Below are positions 10,590 through 22,811 of a DNA stretch of 64,000 bases, one piece after another. This stretch comes from Earliella scabrosa. Its lineage: Eukaryota > Basidiomycota > Agaricomycetes > Polyporales > Polyporaceae. The DNA lies in the NCBI GenBank assembly GCA_022605405.1, contig JABYQQ010000034.1, forward strand, positions 124,001 through 188,000. The letters run 5' to 3'. Both the position numbers and the translations under genes were made by a program. Below the pieces are notes generated by a model. It was given only the letters and a program-made list of their open reading frames with translations. It had not been told where the DNA came from and made no database searches. The first letter of the stretch is position 1, and each line of letters begins with the position of its first letter.

Positions 10590-11202
10590 CCTCACCCTTC
10601 CTCACAGACCTCTCTGCAGCCCACATCCTCGCGATCTGGAGCTGAATCGTCATCGTGCAGTACGTCACGGGCACGGCGCAGCGCGTGAACGCAACCCGCG
10701 TCGTTTCCGCGTTCGCGAGGGACAACACGCTTCCCGGCTCGCGGTCGTGGAAGAGGACCTATCCGTGCACCCCGTGAACGCGGCGTGGTTCGTGATCGGC
10801 TGCTTGGGTTCTTGGATACCGCGCTGTCTTCGCTCGCTGGGTAGGCCTGCTGAGCGTCGAGTTCAGCACGGAACTGAAGGTTTCGCTCGGGATCGTGATG
10901 GTCGCATGGGTATGGGTGAACTTCATCACTGCTTTGCTCATGTTCCCGCAAGGGGATAGCCGGTCGGCGGGTACAATGAATGCGTGGGTCGCTTGGTCTG
11001 TAGACCTCACGCTCATTGTCCGCGCGCGTAGAATACGCCGTTGTGATCATCACGGCCGTGTTCGTTGTTGTCGACTGTGTCTGCGCACAGGTGGTTCAAT
11101 AACCCTGTCTGGACGCTCCACGGTGGCGCGGCGGGCGAGTGTAATGGTGAGATGACGGGGACGCGCGTAAACGAGCGCGAGGTGTCTGTTGAGAGCCGTT
11201 GA
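10590..11202 (+). pseudogene. Broken APC amino-acid permease (C-terminal remnant)
   Basis: The translation keeps several permease blocks in order. LSAAHILAIWS is followed by a TGA at 10643-10645 where the helix should continue, then IVIVQYVTGTAQ. RVVSAFARDNTLPGSRSWKR is the conserved FARD(N/G)xLPGS loop, followed by TPVNAAWFVIGCL. After about 10810 the frame shifts and part of the next helix is missing, then VGLLSVEFSTE and VAWVWVNFITALLMFP appear. After an apparent intron ending near 11031 comes YAVVIITAVFVV, then another frame change to WFNNPVWTLHGGAAGEC. One in-frame stop plus at least two frame changes and a missing segment argue for a dead gene. It belongs to the same permease family as the gene at 1-899, so it may be a relic of a local duplication. 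Confidence 0.7.
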
Positions 11203-11571
11203 GCTCTTCGCGCTCTGGATGTACCATACAGCACACATACACGTGATCGCAAGGCAGGATGGTTCTTCACTTTCCTTACTCGGATCGTTGAAGCGGTACG
11301 AACACGATCTCCCCTGTCCCAATCCTCTCTCTCATCCACTCGAACGGCGGACACTGCGTCCAGCACATGTGGTGGTGTCCCTGGAAGACGTTGAACACGT
11401 GGTCGCAACGTCACATAAGTACTTCTTTATCCGCGAGGTCGCGATATCGATCCTATTGTCCCCCTTTGTCCTCCTCCACTAGTGCACGGGTGTACGTCGT
11501 CACCAGTTCCTGTTCTCTTAACTCACTGCATTTGCTCTCTGAACTCACAGAGAGACCTCGGGTGCCGCACG
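11203..11571. other. Intergenic spacer
   Basis: Between the broken permease and the coiled-coil protein gene. Nothing coding is supported; it should hold the promoter of the downstream gene. Confidence 0.4.
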
Positions 11572-12772
11572 ATGAGCGACTGGAATCCCGAAGAACACTA
11601 CATCTGGATCGAGCCGAATGTCAAGTATCTCCTAACGTTCCCGCACTCGCACAAATACGCGCCACTGCCATGGTACGCGCGGCCTCCACCGCGACCAGTG
11701 AAGCCCGGTCCACCTCCCGTACGTCCTAGCACGCTAGTACTACTTACTACCTTTCACACACTGATGCACGCCGCGACCTATCACGGGTCACCAGGACAAG
11801 CTCCGCTTCGTCTCCACGCGGCGCATCAGCAACGCATTCGATTCATTCACGCCGTACACGCAGACCCTCGCGGATGACCTCGACGCGTTCGCGCAGACCT
11901 TCCTGCACGCCCTCCTCGCGCGCGGCGGGAAGGACGTCGCCGACGTGCGGCACCTGTACGCCTCTTTTGGCCGCACGGACTTGCATATGCTCAAGGAGGC
12001 GCGGGAGAGCGCCCTGAACACGCTCGCGGGGGCGAAGAACACGGCACAGAAGAAGGCGGCAGAAGCGAAGAAGGAGGCGCGGGAGCGGCGCGAGAAGGCT
12101 CTAGGGGAGGCGTCCCTTGGTCCTGAGGTTGTTATGGCTGGGGAACCTCGGAATTCGAACGACGGGAACGCATCCGGAAAGGTCCCAGTAGCCGACCAGG
12201 AGCACGCGGAAGGCACGAACGAGGACGAAGCCGAGGTTGAGGGACCTGTGGGGTTCTACGCCTTGTCCGAGGCGCTTTACAAGTTGGCCAAGCTCAGCGT
12301 GGAGCAGGCGGGAGTGGAGGATGCGGTCGCGAGGCAAGGGTTTTGGCGAATGACGGTTGAGGAGAGGAAGGCGCAGGCGAGGGGGCGGGCCGTGGAACAG
12401 TACGACGGAAGCCTGAAGGCTTGGGCGGAGCTGAAGGAAAGCGCGGAGATGTCTCTGAGGAGGAAGGCTGCACGGAAGGCGAGAGAGAAGGCGGAAAGGG
12501 CGACGATGGCCTTGCGAGACGTCAATAAGGAGAGAGCGACAGTGGCAGAAGACAAGGCCACGGGTGAGGAAAAGGAGATGGATATTGATGAAGAAGGTCA
12601 GACGACGAACGGAGCGGTCGACGAACACGCAGCAGATGGTGGTTCGAGCAAAAGCAGGTCTGTGAACGAGGAGCGCATAAGCCTTGACGGGGAGAAGGTC
12701 ACAGGAAGTAGGAGCGTGGATGAGGCCGAGCTTCCGCCCACGAAACGAATCCGTTTGAATGTAGCATGGTGA
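11572..12772 (+). CDS. Charged coiled-coil protein of unknown function
   Basis: Two exons, 11572-11718 and 11795-12772, joined by a GTACGT...CCAG intron; the total of 1125 nt gives 374 residues. The N-terminal 120 residues (MSDWNPEEHYIWIEPNVKYL, then a Pro-rich linker, then LRFVSTRRISNAFDSFTPY and FAQTFLHALLARGGKDV) look globular. Residues about 140-180 form a Lys/Ala/Glu-rich helix (KKAAEAKKEARERREK). A second helical region around residues 225-310 includes KLAKLSVEQAGVEDAV and RRKAARKAREKAERA. The C-terminus is acidic with a PPTKRIRL tail that could serve as a nuclear localisation signal. No enzyme motif was recognised. Function unknown; nuclear location is inference. Confidence 0.65.
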
Positions 12773-13333
12773 GAACAGGTTGGTCATGTTAGCGTGTTGA
12801 TTGGGCGTGCTGACCGTGACTCTGTCATAGATGTCTCTTCCCCTCTGCCTCGGACAACAAAATCAATGACTTTGTAATCAAAATCGACTAGATTCGGCCA
12901 TTTGCATCGTGTACACGAGAGCTCATACAGACCAGAGATCGTCGGGCGGTGGGACTGCGCGGATCCGAGGGGACTATGTTGAGGCAGAGGTCGGCTCGTT
13001 TCCCGTGCAACTCCGTGTGGCCGGGCTGATACGACTCGGAATCGGGATGCGTGACCGTGAGTGATACCCCGTTGTACCTCGAGGATGCGTATTTGGCCAG
13101 CCTACTGGTGATCGGGCTTGGAAACGGGTGCAGAGTGATGGGTCTGGCATTATTCCGCGGTGGGGAATGGCTCAGACGTTCGTTGGATTTTGATGGTTGA
13201 TCCTGTTCGAGACCTAACCTTCCGTACGAGCCACCACCTACGCCTTGTGTACTAGTGACAGATGAGCGCGAGATAGAATGTGAACAGCGGCATACTCATC
13301 CGATAGAATAACTCGGATTCTATGATGTACAGG
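12773..13333. other. Intergenic, convergent gene ends
   Basis: The coiled-coil gene (+) and the MYND gene (-) converge on this stretch, so it holds two 3' ends. No reading frame or repeat worth calling was seen. Confidence 0.45.
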
Positions 13334-14534
13334 TTACTGGATCGCGCAAGTACCCGGAGCGGTCGAAGGGACCTGGTCGAGCTCTTCGCCGCCAGATTCG
13401 TCTCCCTCTAGTACGGACCCCTCTTGAGGCGCCTCTCCGCCATTCGAAGACTCACGATCGTGGTGGGGCCCAGTCCCAGCGCTTCGGCAGACAGGTGGAA
13501 TTGTGTATGGAGGATATCGTTCCAGCCTGCGTTTCATCTCTTCATATGCCTTGACTTCCTCGTTCTTGAGAAACATCTCGACCATGTGCATCTGGGTTTC
13601 CTCTTCTCCATTCATGGGCGCGAAGTCACCTAGTCCCATCATCGATCGAATTGCGGAGCCGGGCACATCGCGCGGGGGCCAGTGAGTGCCGTAAGCGATG
13701 AGATCCCAGTTCCCGAGACTCTTTGCCTTGGCAAAGAGAGATGATGTCCTTGGATTGCTGATTGAGTTGTCTCGCGCTATACGAGGGGCGGCAGCAAAGG
13801 CAGATCAGCGATACTGTGTAGCTCGTAGGGTACATGTACTGACATAGTGGGCTGACATGGAACCAGTTGTTGTCGTGTAGCTTGCGCCGCATCTCGGCCT
13901 CATGCGCTTTGCCCTCTCGGAGGAGCTTGCATTCGCCTTTGTGGTACTGCGGCTTCCAATCGTCCTTCTGGCACTACTCTGCCTTGAGTGTTGTACATTC
14001 CTCGCTTTCGAACATCAAACGTACCTCCACGGAGCAGTAGCATCTCGCTTGGCATCCCGAACAGCGCTTCCACCGTGGTCCGTGCTCGAGTTCCCACCGT
14101 CCACACCTCGAACACGCATACGCACACTCCGCAGGTTGCAGCTCGACTCGTACCTGTGCAAGCGCGCGATCTTCCCGACCTTCTTCCAACCGCCTGATGA
14201 CTTTGACCGGGCACCTCCCCTGTCGATCGCGCAGTGCGTCAAGCATGTCCAGCACCTCCTGCCCCATCGCGCCGCCGACAGTGAAGACAGGCCGGCCGGT
14301 GTTAGGACAGACTGCGCCAGCGGTGGAGGAGTCTTCGGTCACGATGTTGAGGCATAGATCGAGGCGTTTGAGCGAGAGCCCGTACGGTTTGGAGAAGACG
14401 AGGAACCAGGAGGCGTGGTTGCGGCCGATGGCGAACGTCGTGAGCTGGTCGTACCGGCGCGACTCCGGGGATGTTCTGAGAACGTGCATTCGATGTCCGG
14501 AGTAGCCGCCGAGCGAGGCGAGATATTTTTCCAT
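13334..14534 (-). CDS. MYND-type zinc-finger protein
   Basis: Exons 14025-14534, 13844-13973 and 13334-13776 sum to 361 codons (360 aa). A MYND finger lies at about residues 148-195: CAYACSRCG, then RWKRCSGCQARCYCSVE, and after the first intron CQKDDWKPQYHKGECKLL. This supplies the C-x2-C, C-x2-C, C-x3-C and H-x3-C zinc ligands, and the intron splits the finger exactly where MYND genes often do. The N-terminal part (RRYDQLTTFAIGRNHASWFL) is an agaricomycete-type unknown region. The C-terminal part reads AKSLGNWDLIAYGTHWPPRD and ends in an acidic low-complexity tail. MYND domains bind short Pro-rich peptides, so a regulatory adaptor role is likely; there is no SET domain. The third-exon acceptor was chosen for phase. 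Confidence 0.75.
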
Positions 14535-14803
14535 TGTCGCGTCTTGGGTTTACTTGGTGAATGCAAGAGACGGGAGGTCAGGAAAGACGACAAGAGGCAC
14601 CTGAAGGAAGAATATTGGGAGAGGGGTTGCAAGTTGATCGGCGCGGAGCCAACGGTTAATCTTATCTTATCAAGTGAACGGGGAGGCAATGGCTGGCAAT
14701 GGTCGCGTGTCGATTTATAATGACCACGACAGGTATTTGAGAAAGACCACGATATCCAGCGGGATGTAGTTGTACATGCTATGCTGACATCACACCGCGA
14801 CGA

Positions 14804-16662
14804 TCACTCCACAGTCGGGGGTGAGTTCCCACTCCCCATCATCACCCACGCACCCTCGCTCGTGACATCGTCAATGGTGAGGAAGATGGTCGCGGGGCCA
14901 GGAGGGTAGACACGCCCGTTCGGTGGGGTCACGAACGTGAGAGACTTCCCGTCGCGCGAGATGGTCGCCTCCATAAACACCAGACGGGCACCCGAGTGGA
15001 ACGCGTGGCTAGAGAAGCCAAGGTCCATGAGAGAAACTACACGACCAGTAAGTCAGCATCGTCAATCGCACGCCAGCGAGTTTCCAGCGTATACCACGCA
15101 GACTAACCTTGGACTTTCGCTCCGGGCCGGCGCAGAGCGTTGGGGATCGAAACGGGGACGGTGACGCGCTTGTTGAACGCAATCTTCTCGGGCATGGTCA
15201 GGATCTTGGGCCGTTCCATGAACATGAACGGCGGGTCGAGCGTCTCGATACGGAGCTCGCTCTGGAACTTGATGCCCGGCCCGACGTTGAAGTTGGCGTT
15301 CGGGTTGCTGCCTCCGATGAGGAAGTTGCCCTGTGGCGTGAGCGTGATGCTCGAGTGGTACACGCGCGCGATGTTAGAGGTTGGCATCCCGATGTTGCTG
15401 ATCCGTCGGCCGAGGGGCGCGGTAGGGGTGTAGAGAGAGGGGGTGAGTACGGCGTGGTCAGAGTTGGAGTTGCCGATCGCGTCGGGGACCTGCTTGATGG
15501 CAGCGAAGCCGGTACGAGCGCCGTTCGCGATGAGAACTTGGCCGTTGGGCAAGTGGACGAGCTCAGGCATAGTACGGCCTTCGAGCATGTGCTCGACTTC
15601 CCAGCCCTTCGCGATGCCCTCAGGAGTGAGCTTAATACGCGAGCATTGAGAGGTGGCTGGAATCTGCGAAGAGAGGTTTTCGGGCTGAATTCTGTCGTCG
15701 ACGGCGGTGCCGCCGCAGACAAGGACCTCGGGGATGAAGTCAGGAGGGGAGAGTGGGAGCAGGATCGCGGACCCATCAATCGGGTTCGTGACGCGCACGC
15801 CGTTCGGAAGGTCAGGCAAGATCGTTTCGGTATCGGCTTCAATGTCGTAGATGCTAGACCTGTTGTTGGCGACCATGAACACCTTCCCGTCTGGGAGTGC
15901 GAAGATTCTATGCGGGTTGTCAGTCAAAGTTGCACCATGCGACAAGCAAATTAGGAGACGTACCGAGGGAACAGGTTAGCAGGAAGGCTCCTCTTCAGGA
16001 ACTCGGATGGACGAGGCGCGTCCTCCTTCGGCGGGAAGAATTCGAAGCTGAGAGCGGGATCAATGTTGTAGAAGGCGGCATCTTCGTGCATACCGCCGAC
16101 AATCATAAGACTGCCATCGAAGATGCGGGTCGTCGATGGATACCATCGCGCCTCCAGGAGGTGCAGGTTTGCAGGGTCTTCGATAACGTTGCAACCTTCG
16201 CCGGTGAGCGATGTGCAGGGCTCGAGAAGTCGGATCGCTTGAGTGCCTGACTTGATGTTGGGGTTCCCAGGGAAGCCGTTGGGGTCGCCGCCGACACTTG
16301 CCTGTGTAGCTCCCGTTAGTATGAGACGTAGACGCTATTCAAATGTAAGAGAAACACACCATAGTACCGTTGCTGAGCAGTGCCCCACTCGCACAGAAGG
16401 AGTTAGTGAGGAGCTCCAGGGGAAGAACTGTGCTGGTATCGAGACGCCAGAGTGCGCCCCATGCAGAGTGGTTGTTGATTTGCAACGGATCGTTCGAAGC
16501 TCGGTCGAAGAATAGGACTAGGTTCGGCGAGACGACGATCGACTCAAGCGCGACAATTCCGGAGTTCGCCTCCTTGAGATCGAACCTCCATTGAGGCGCG
16601 GAGGGCGCGGCGGAGGAGAGTAAGGCGAGGATGGGGAGGATGGAGAGAGACGAGACTTTCAT
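14804..16662 (-). CDS. glx: Glyoxal oxidase (AA5_1 copper radical oxidase), copy 1
   Basis: Secreted copper radical oxidase that oxidises glyoxal, methylglyoxal and related aldehydes with O2 to acids plus H2O2, feeding lignin-degrading peroxidases (family knowledge from Phanerochaete GLOX). Exons 16360-16662, 15964-16301, 15108-15907 and 14804-15036 give 557 residues, close to the 559 of the type protein. A signal peptide covers about residues 1-20 ([18 protein letters not shown]). Active-site residues visible by motif: Cys in [10 protein letters not shown] (radical crosslink), Tyr in ARWYPS, Tyr-His in RVYHSS, His in SSHAFH. Introns are phase 0 after the Met of NGTM, phase 2 inside the Arg of NLFPR, and phase 1 in VQV. 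Exon 2 opens ASVGGD, as in copies 2 and 3. A TATA-like ATATAAG lies about 70 bp upstream of the ATG. First of nine copies in the window. Confidence 0.93.
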
Positions 16663-16727
16663 GACGAGAACGAGGTCGGCTTCAGGACACTGAAGATGTC
16701 GCGGCGTACTATCATCAGATAGTGAGG

Positions 16728-16740
16728 ATCTTATATTGGG
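16728..16740 (-). promoter_or_regulatory. TATA-like box of GLOX copy 1
   Basis: The minus strand reads AATATAAG about 70 bp before the ATG at 16662. The same spacing recurs in other copies. Confidence 0.4.
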
Positions 16741-17863
16741 CATTCGTTGGTAATTCAATGCAGGACTATTCAGCAGCCTGAGTCAGCGTATATCATCAAT
16801 GTGGGAGGATGAGCTCACCAATGTATGATACGGTATTCCGGGAGCCCACGCTGTAGTTGCGTTTGGTGAGTGGAGCTGCACGGGAGCGTTGCTCACTAAG
16901 TCATAGGCCCGTAGAAGAATTGAAGTAGATTATCCGACTGCCACATTCACTGCCAACGGCACTCAGCTGGACTTGTCAAACATACACGCCTAGGGCTTCG
17001 TGAGATTATCATCTGTGGGTGGGTGTGAGATCGTCGTCGTCGTCGCATATCAGGGGAGCCATGCGAGGAGTCAAAAACGTACCTGCGCTTGGCAGCTCCC
17101 AGGTGCACTGCTACGACGAAGCGGTGGTGTCCGAGACCGAGGTGGGCGTGTATACCAGTACATCGCGAAGTTCGAATAGACCTCTTGAACACAAAAACCA
17201 GGGGCTCATCATCGTTACAATCCCATGCGACAGTTTGGAGATTTGCCTGCAGCAACAGGTTGACAGTCTGACATGTAAAGCGATGACTATCGGAAGCATT
17301 TCCGTTGATCGCGAGCTGGGAACGGATCCATTCCTACGGTACCACATGGAGTCAGGAAAGCCTAGATAAGGCTGTTTCTCGGAGCTGTGCGCCGAAATTC
17401 ATATCTGTCGTGTTAGTGAGTAGGAGCACGTCCGGAAAAAGGAGGACTTTACTTCTTGCCGTCTTGACAGTTGAAGTCGGAACTCGCTTGAAGCGCTAAG
17501 CGACTCAAGGCAGTGATGATGTGGCAGGTTCGATACAATGTGACCGATCCACGTGGCGAAGCTGTAACGCTTAGGGACGCCGGGCCGGCGGGCCGGACAT
17601 GAGCACATACATCGAACATCAGGAGGGCATTATCCATACCAGCGGTAGCGTCTTTCACGAGCAAGTCTCGCAACTGGCAAATAATTTGTGCCAGTCTACA
17701 GGTACAGTCAAGCCTACTCTGAGAAGAAGTCACCGGAAAACATCGATCGATGATTGTGCTTAACACCGCCAGGGATCATGACGGTACGCTTTCGAAGACT
17801 GAAGACTGTATCTTACAAGTACTCTTTTATGGACTCCCATCTGCTCTTTCCCCAATCCGACAT
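16741..17863. other. Intergenic spacer between GLOX copies 1 and 2
   Basis: Holds the upstream region of copy 1 and the 3' flank of copy 2. Small frames occur on both strands but none resembles a GLOX exon or another known protein. Confidence 0.45.
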
Positions 17864-19692
17864 TCACTCGAGTGTCGGCGGAGCGTTACCGCTTCCGACC
17901 ATTACCCAAGCACCCTCGCTCGTAATGTCATCGACAGTCAGGAAGACCGTCGCAGGTCCGGGAGGATAGACGCGTCCGTTCGGCGGCGTAGTGAAGGTAA
18001 GGGACTGGCCGTCAAGGGATATAGTCGCATCCATGAAGACGAGACGAGCACCAGCATGGAAGCCGTGCGTCGAGAAGCCTAGGTCCATCAACGCGACTAC
18101 GAAAGTGATCAGCGGACATGGACCTCATAAGACCTCTGAGCGCATACCTTGAATATTCGCACCCGAGCGACGCAACGATGAAGGGAGGGAGATGGGGACA
18201 GTGATGGCTTTGTTGAACCCGATCTTCTCCGGCATGTCGAGGATCCTCGGGCGAGGGACTGACATGAACGGTGGGTCGAGCGTCTGCACGCGGAACTCGC
18301 TCGGGAACTTCAGATCCGGGCTGATGAATGTCCCATTGTTCGGGTTGCTTCCAGCAATGAGGAAATTGCCCTGGGGTGTGAGCGTGATGCTGGAGTGGTA
18401 GACGCGCGCAATACCAGACGAAGGCATTCCCGCGTTGCTGATGCGCTGACCCAGAGGCGCGTCGGGCGTGTAGATCGAGGGGACTGTGACGGCATTGTCG
18501 GCATTCGAGTTTCCGACGAGGTCCTGCACGCTGTTGAACCCCGCGAAGCCGCTGCCCGCGCCGTTCGCGATGAGGATCTGCCCATTCGGGATGTGGAGGA
18601 GCTCGAGCATGGTACGATTCTCGAGCATGTGTTCGATCTCCCAGCCCCGCGCAATACCCTCCGGAGTTACGGTGAGGCGTGCGCATTGCGAACTTGCAGG
18701 GTCCTGGGTGGAGAGGTCTGCCGGCTGAATACGGTCGTCGACCGTCGAGCCTCCGCAAACGAGGACCTCTGGTACGAAGTCGGGCGGCGAGAGTGGGAGA
18801 AGGATAGCAGAGCCATCCATAGGATTGTTGACACGAACGCCGTTTGGGATTTCGGGGAGGATGGTCTCCGTGTTTGCTTCGATGTCATAGATGATGGTCT
18901 GATTGTTGGCGATCATGAGGACCCGCCCGTCAGGCAAAGAAAACAGTCTGGATGATGCACAAATCAGCTGATGTACAATAAAGGGAAGCACAATGACCGA
19001 CCTCGGGAACAGGTTCGCCGGTAGCGACCTTTCAAGGAATGCCGATGGTCGGACGGTCTCCTCCTTGCGAGGGAAAAACTCGAAGCTGTTCTCAGGGTCG
19101 GTGTTGTAGAAGACAGCCTCGACATGCATGCCGCCTGCTATCAAGAGACTGCCATCGAAGATTCGAATGGCGGACGGATACCAGCGTTCGGCCAGGAGAA
19201 TGAGGTTGGGGTCCTCGAACAGCGTGCAGCCCTCACCAGTAGAGGATGCACAGGGCCCAAGGAGGCGAATGGCCTGGTTGCCTGGCTTGATGATGGGATT
19301 TCCGGGGAACCCCGTCTGATCACCACCAATGCTTGCCTAGCGAAGTGAACGAAGTCAGTAGAGAAGAAAGATCGGGACGAGTGGCATACCATAGTCCCGT
19401 TGCTGAGCAGTGCGCCCGCAGCGCAGAATGAGTTCGTCACGACATCGAGAGCCGTGACGGTACTCGTCTCCAGGTTCCAGAGAGCCCCCCATGCGGAGTG
19501 ACCGTTGATCTGAAGCGGGTCATCGGAGGCACGGTCGAAGAAGAGTGCGAGGGATGGAGAGACGACGATTGACTCGAGCGCAACTATACCCGACGTCGTG
19601 TTCTTGACATCGAATGTCCATTGTGGCACCGCAAGAGCAGCACAGCACAACGACGCGAAGAGGACGGGCAGTACGAGCGATGTAGTTCGCAT
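17864..19692 (-). CDS. glx: Glyoxal oxidase (AA5_1), copy 2
   Basis: Exons 19390-19692, 19002-19336, 18148-18947 and 17864-18096 give 556 residues. The ATG at 19692 ([21 protein letters not shown]) is chosen over one 18 bases upstream because it starts the signal peptide directly; the longer start would add MSSARR. Catalytic motifs: [35 protein letters not shown]. The final His motif has Gly where copies 1, 4, 5, 7, 8 and 9 have Ala; copies 3 and 6 also have Gly. Intron lengths are 53, 54 and 51 bp. The product ends in the family terminus GNAPPTLE. Like copies 1 and 3 it has Ala, not Val, directly after intron 1. The gene follows copy 1 in the same orientation about 1.2 kb away, so a head-to-tail duplication is likely. 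Function as for copy 1. Confidence 0.93.
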
Positions 19693-19757
19693 CCTTCTTG
19701 CGCTTGACAAGTCGTCAGAGGGGCGAGACGCGATGTTCTTGTCAGATGGGCGAGATT

Positions 19758-19768
19758 TTGTTATATCG
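19758..19768 (-). promoter_or_regulatory. TATA-like box of GLOX copy 2
   Basis: The minus strand reads GATATAAC about 70 bp before the ATG at 19692. Confidence 0.35.
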
Positions 19769-20962
19769 GAGCTGCAGGGAGCGACCCCCGTGTGCCCTAG
19801 GATACGACGTATGAATCAGCTTCACAGCCGTCGTGAGAGTACGCACGAACTGAGATGGCGAAGCTGCTTACCGGAGGCTATGAGTTCGTGCGTTGCACAA
19901 CGTTGCACAAGGTGTGACCAGTTAGGGACGGGGAACGACGGACGTAACGGGGTGGAGCATCAGATGCCGCACAAAGCCCTCAACTGATCAGGAGGCACTA
20001 TGACCTCCCATGGACGTGAGATTTAGACAAGGATGCACAGAGCGTAGAAGCAATCCGAGCAATCTAAACCTAAGCAATCGAGGACGGTGTCGACTGCAGT
20101 GCCTGGGATTTCCCAAGCGGGCCGCCCGTCTTGAACAGCGTGCTTGTACGAGCAGAACCAGCCATGCGCCGTGGTCGGTCAAGGTTTTGACTGCAGGGAA
20201 GAAGATTCCTTTAGTCCTGCTTCGCATGAGACATGGGTCAAGGATAGCCACCGGTCTTACACGGTGCATGAGCGGAGCCAAGGTGCAATAGATCCAGCTG
20301 CGCTAGTCTGGTGCAATCAGGGGATGTGTGATCTATGAGGAGGGCGTGCGGTACTCAGTGAGAAAATAATGGTGGAGAATAGAGTTGCAGAAAAATAGCC
20401 GCGCAATTCAAACGTACTTACTAGCAACTATCACCGACTCCATGCGGCGCCCCGTCACCGTTCCATCTGCATTGAGCAGGCAAGTAGAGCGTGCAGAAGT
20501 GGTATACTGTGAGCTGCTACTGGGTTTGAGAGAGCATTGAAGACTAGGTGACGGTCAAGACTGAGTAAGGCTGAGTACTGACGGTACTGACTCTACTTGG
20601 CAAGCTTCAAGCAGTCGGAACCAAGTCGGAACCGAAGGTGTTGGAAGCGCGCAAATGGCACCGCCTTGGCGCCGCTGACTAAGCAAAGCGCGAGACAGTG
20701 ACGACCTTCACAGTGAAATGCTGGTTGAATGCCAGCGAGGAGCCAAGCATAGAGCTTATGGGGTGATTGCGAATTTGCGCCCTGGCCAACCTCTAAGTAA
20801 CGAAGAGGAATGATGATCACTACTCAGTCACTAAGTACTTCAAGACCGCCTAACGGTATCGGCGAACATCCTCAGGGCCTCACTATAATACACTTTCGTC
20901 GTCACAGGCAACTTCTGCGATCGTGTAGACACGTCACCTCACCTCACATTCGAAGATGCATA
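19769..20962. other. Intergenic spacer between GLOX copies 2 and 3
   Basis: No coding sequence is supported. Short frames (19988-20281 -, 20593-20820 -) have no domain. No GLOX-like remnant was seen. Confidence 0.45.
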
Positions 20963-22811
20963 TCAATCTGAAGTTGGCGGGGAATTGCCACTACCCATCA
21001 TGACCCACGCTCCCTCGCTCGTCACGTCGTCCACGGTCAAGAAGATGGTCGCTGGGCCGGGCGGGAAGATGCGGCCGTTGGGCGGTGTGACGAAAGTGAG
21101 CGACTTGCCGTCGGACGAGATGGTCGCGTCCATGAAGACGAGACGTGCGCCCATGTGGAATCCGTGCGTTGAGAACCCAAGGTCCATGAGCGACACTGCA
21201 AAGAACATATCAGTCACTCCGCTCTGATACGAGAAGATTGAGACTCATACCTTGCACGTTCGCGTTGGGATTGTTCAACGAGCTCGGGAGAGAGATCGGA
21301 ACAGTGACACTGTGCCCAAAACCAATTTTGGCGGGCATGCTCAGGATCTGCGGGCGTGGAACAAACATGAACGGTGGGTGGAGGAGTTGAACGCGGAACT
21401 CGGATGGGAACTTGACGCCCGACGTGAACATCGTGCTGTTGTTTGGGTTGCTGCCCGCGACGAGGAAGTTGCCCTGGGGCGTGAGGGTGATTGTCGAGTG
21501 GTACATACGTGCGATGGTCGAGTTGGGCATTCTTGAGTTGCTGATGCGCTGTCCGAGCGGTGCGGACGGCGTGTAGATTGAAGGAATGAGTGCAGCGTCG
21601 TCTGCGTTCGAGTTGCCGACGGGGTCAAAGATGGTTTGAGGCGTGTTCAGGAAGCCAGAGAAGCCCTTGCTAGCTCCGCCGGAGATGAGTATCTGGCCGT
21701 TCGGAATGTGCAGGAGCTCGGTGAGCGTGCGACCCTCGAGCATGTGTTCGACCTCCCAGCCTCGTGCGATGCCTTCGGGAGTGAGCATGATGCGTGAGCA
21801 TTGCGAGGCTGCTGGATGCTGAGAGGAGAGCTGCGCTGCTGGTGTACGGTCGTCAATGTCCGATCCACCGCAGACAAGCACTTCGGGAATGTAGTCGGGA
21901 GGAGAAAGTGGAAGGAGGATGGCTGAGCCGTCTGTGGGAGCAGTGACGCGGACACCGTTCGGGACCTCGGGAAGAATCGTCTCGGTTTGCGCGTCGATGT
22001 CGTAGATGATCGACTGGTTGTTGGCGACCATGAAGATTTTACCGTCGGGTAGAGCAAAAATTCTTGTGAATGGAACGATGAGTGACTGTCACATTGAAAG
22101 GAAACCATACATACCTTGGGAACAAGTTAACGGGCAGCGCCCTCTCGAGGAAGGGAGAAGGTCGAACCGTCTCTTCCTTCCGCGGGAAGAATTCGAAGCT
22201 GTTCTCGGGATCGGTGTTGTAGAAATGTGCCGTGACGTGGGACCCGCCAACGATCAAGAGACTGCCGTCAGAGATACGGATAGAAGATGGGTACCAACGC
22301 TCCGCGAGGAGCTTAAGGTTGGGATCCTCGAACACAGTGCAGCCTACACCGTCGGGAGACGCGCATGGCTCGAAGAGACGGATGGCTTGATTTCCAGGTT
22401 TAATTGCGGGGTTGTTGACGAAGCCACCTTGATCACCGCCGATGCTAGCCTTAAGACGATGACGGTGAGATCAGACCTAAGAAGTTCCGCTCTGAGCTGA
22501 ATCCTACTCACCATAGTTCCATTGCTTAGCAAGGCGCCTCCCGCACACCATGAGTTGGTGATAACGTCGAGCGCGGTGACTTCATGAGTCTGGAGATTGA
22601 ACAGAGCACCCCAAGCGGAATGGCCGTTGATCTGGAGCGGATCGTCGGACGCACGGTCAAAGAAAAGTGCCAGGGTCGGAGAGACTATTATTGACTCGAG
22701 CACGACAATACCGGAATTTTGCTCAAGGAGCTCGAAACTCCATCCAGGAGCAGTGGGAGCGGCGTTGGCAATGGAAGCGAGCAAAGCGACGTATGCGAGG
22801 AGAGACTTCAT
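20963..22811 (-). CDS. glx: Glyoxal oxidase (AA5_1), copy 3
   Basis: Exons 22512-22811, 22115-22449, 21251-22062 and 20963-21195 give 559 residues. Signal peptide [19 protein letters not shown]. Catalytic motifs: [10 protein letters not shown] (Trp instead of Phe before the crosslinking Cys, shared with copy 6), [25 protein letters not shown]. Exon 3 is 812 nt against 794-800 in the others because of about four extra codons around [14 protein letters not shown], in the loop that precedes the NSNAD block. The C-terminus is GNSPPTSD rather than the common PPTLE. Intron lengths 62, 52 and 55 bp. An ATAAAA element lies about 62 bp upstream of the ATG. Both the loop insertion and the Trp next to the cofactor Cys could affect the substrate pocket; that is inference. 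Confidence 0.93.

Noticed and set aside
15109..15954. Plus-strand frame of about 280 codons over GLOX copy 1
   Set aside because: It lies opposite exon 3 of an intact GLOX gene; similar antisense frames occur over other copies and follow from GC-rich third positions.
19692..19710. Upstream start codon for GLOX copy 2 (adds MSSARR)
   Set aside because: It would place charged residues before the hydrophobic signal sequence; the second ATG starts the leader as in the other copies.
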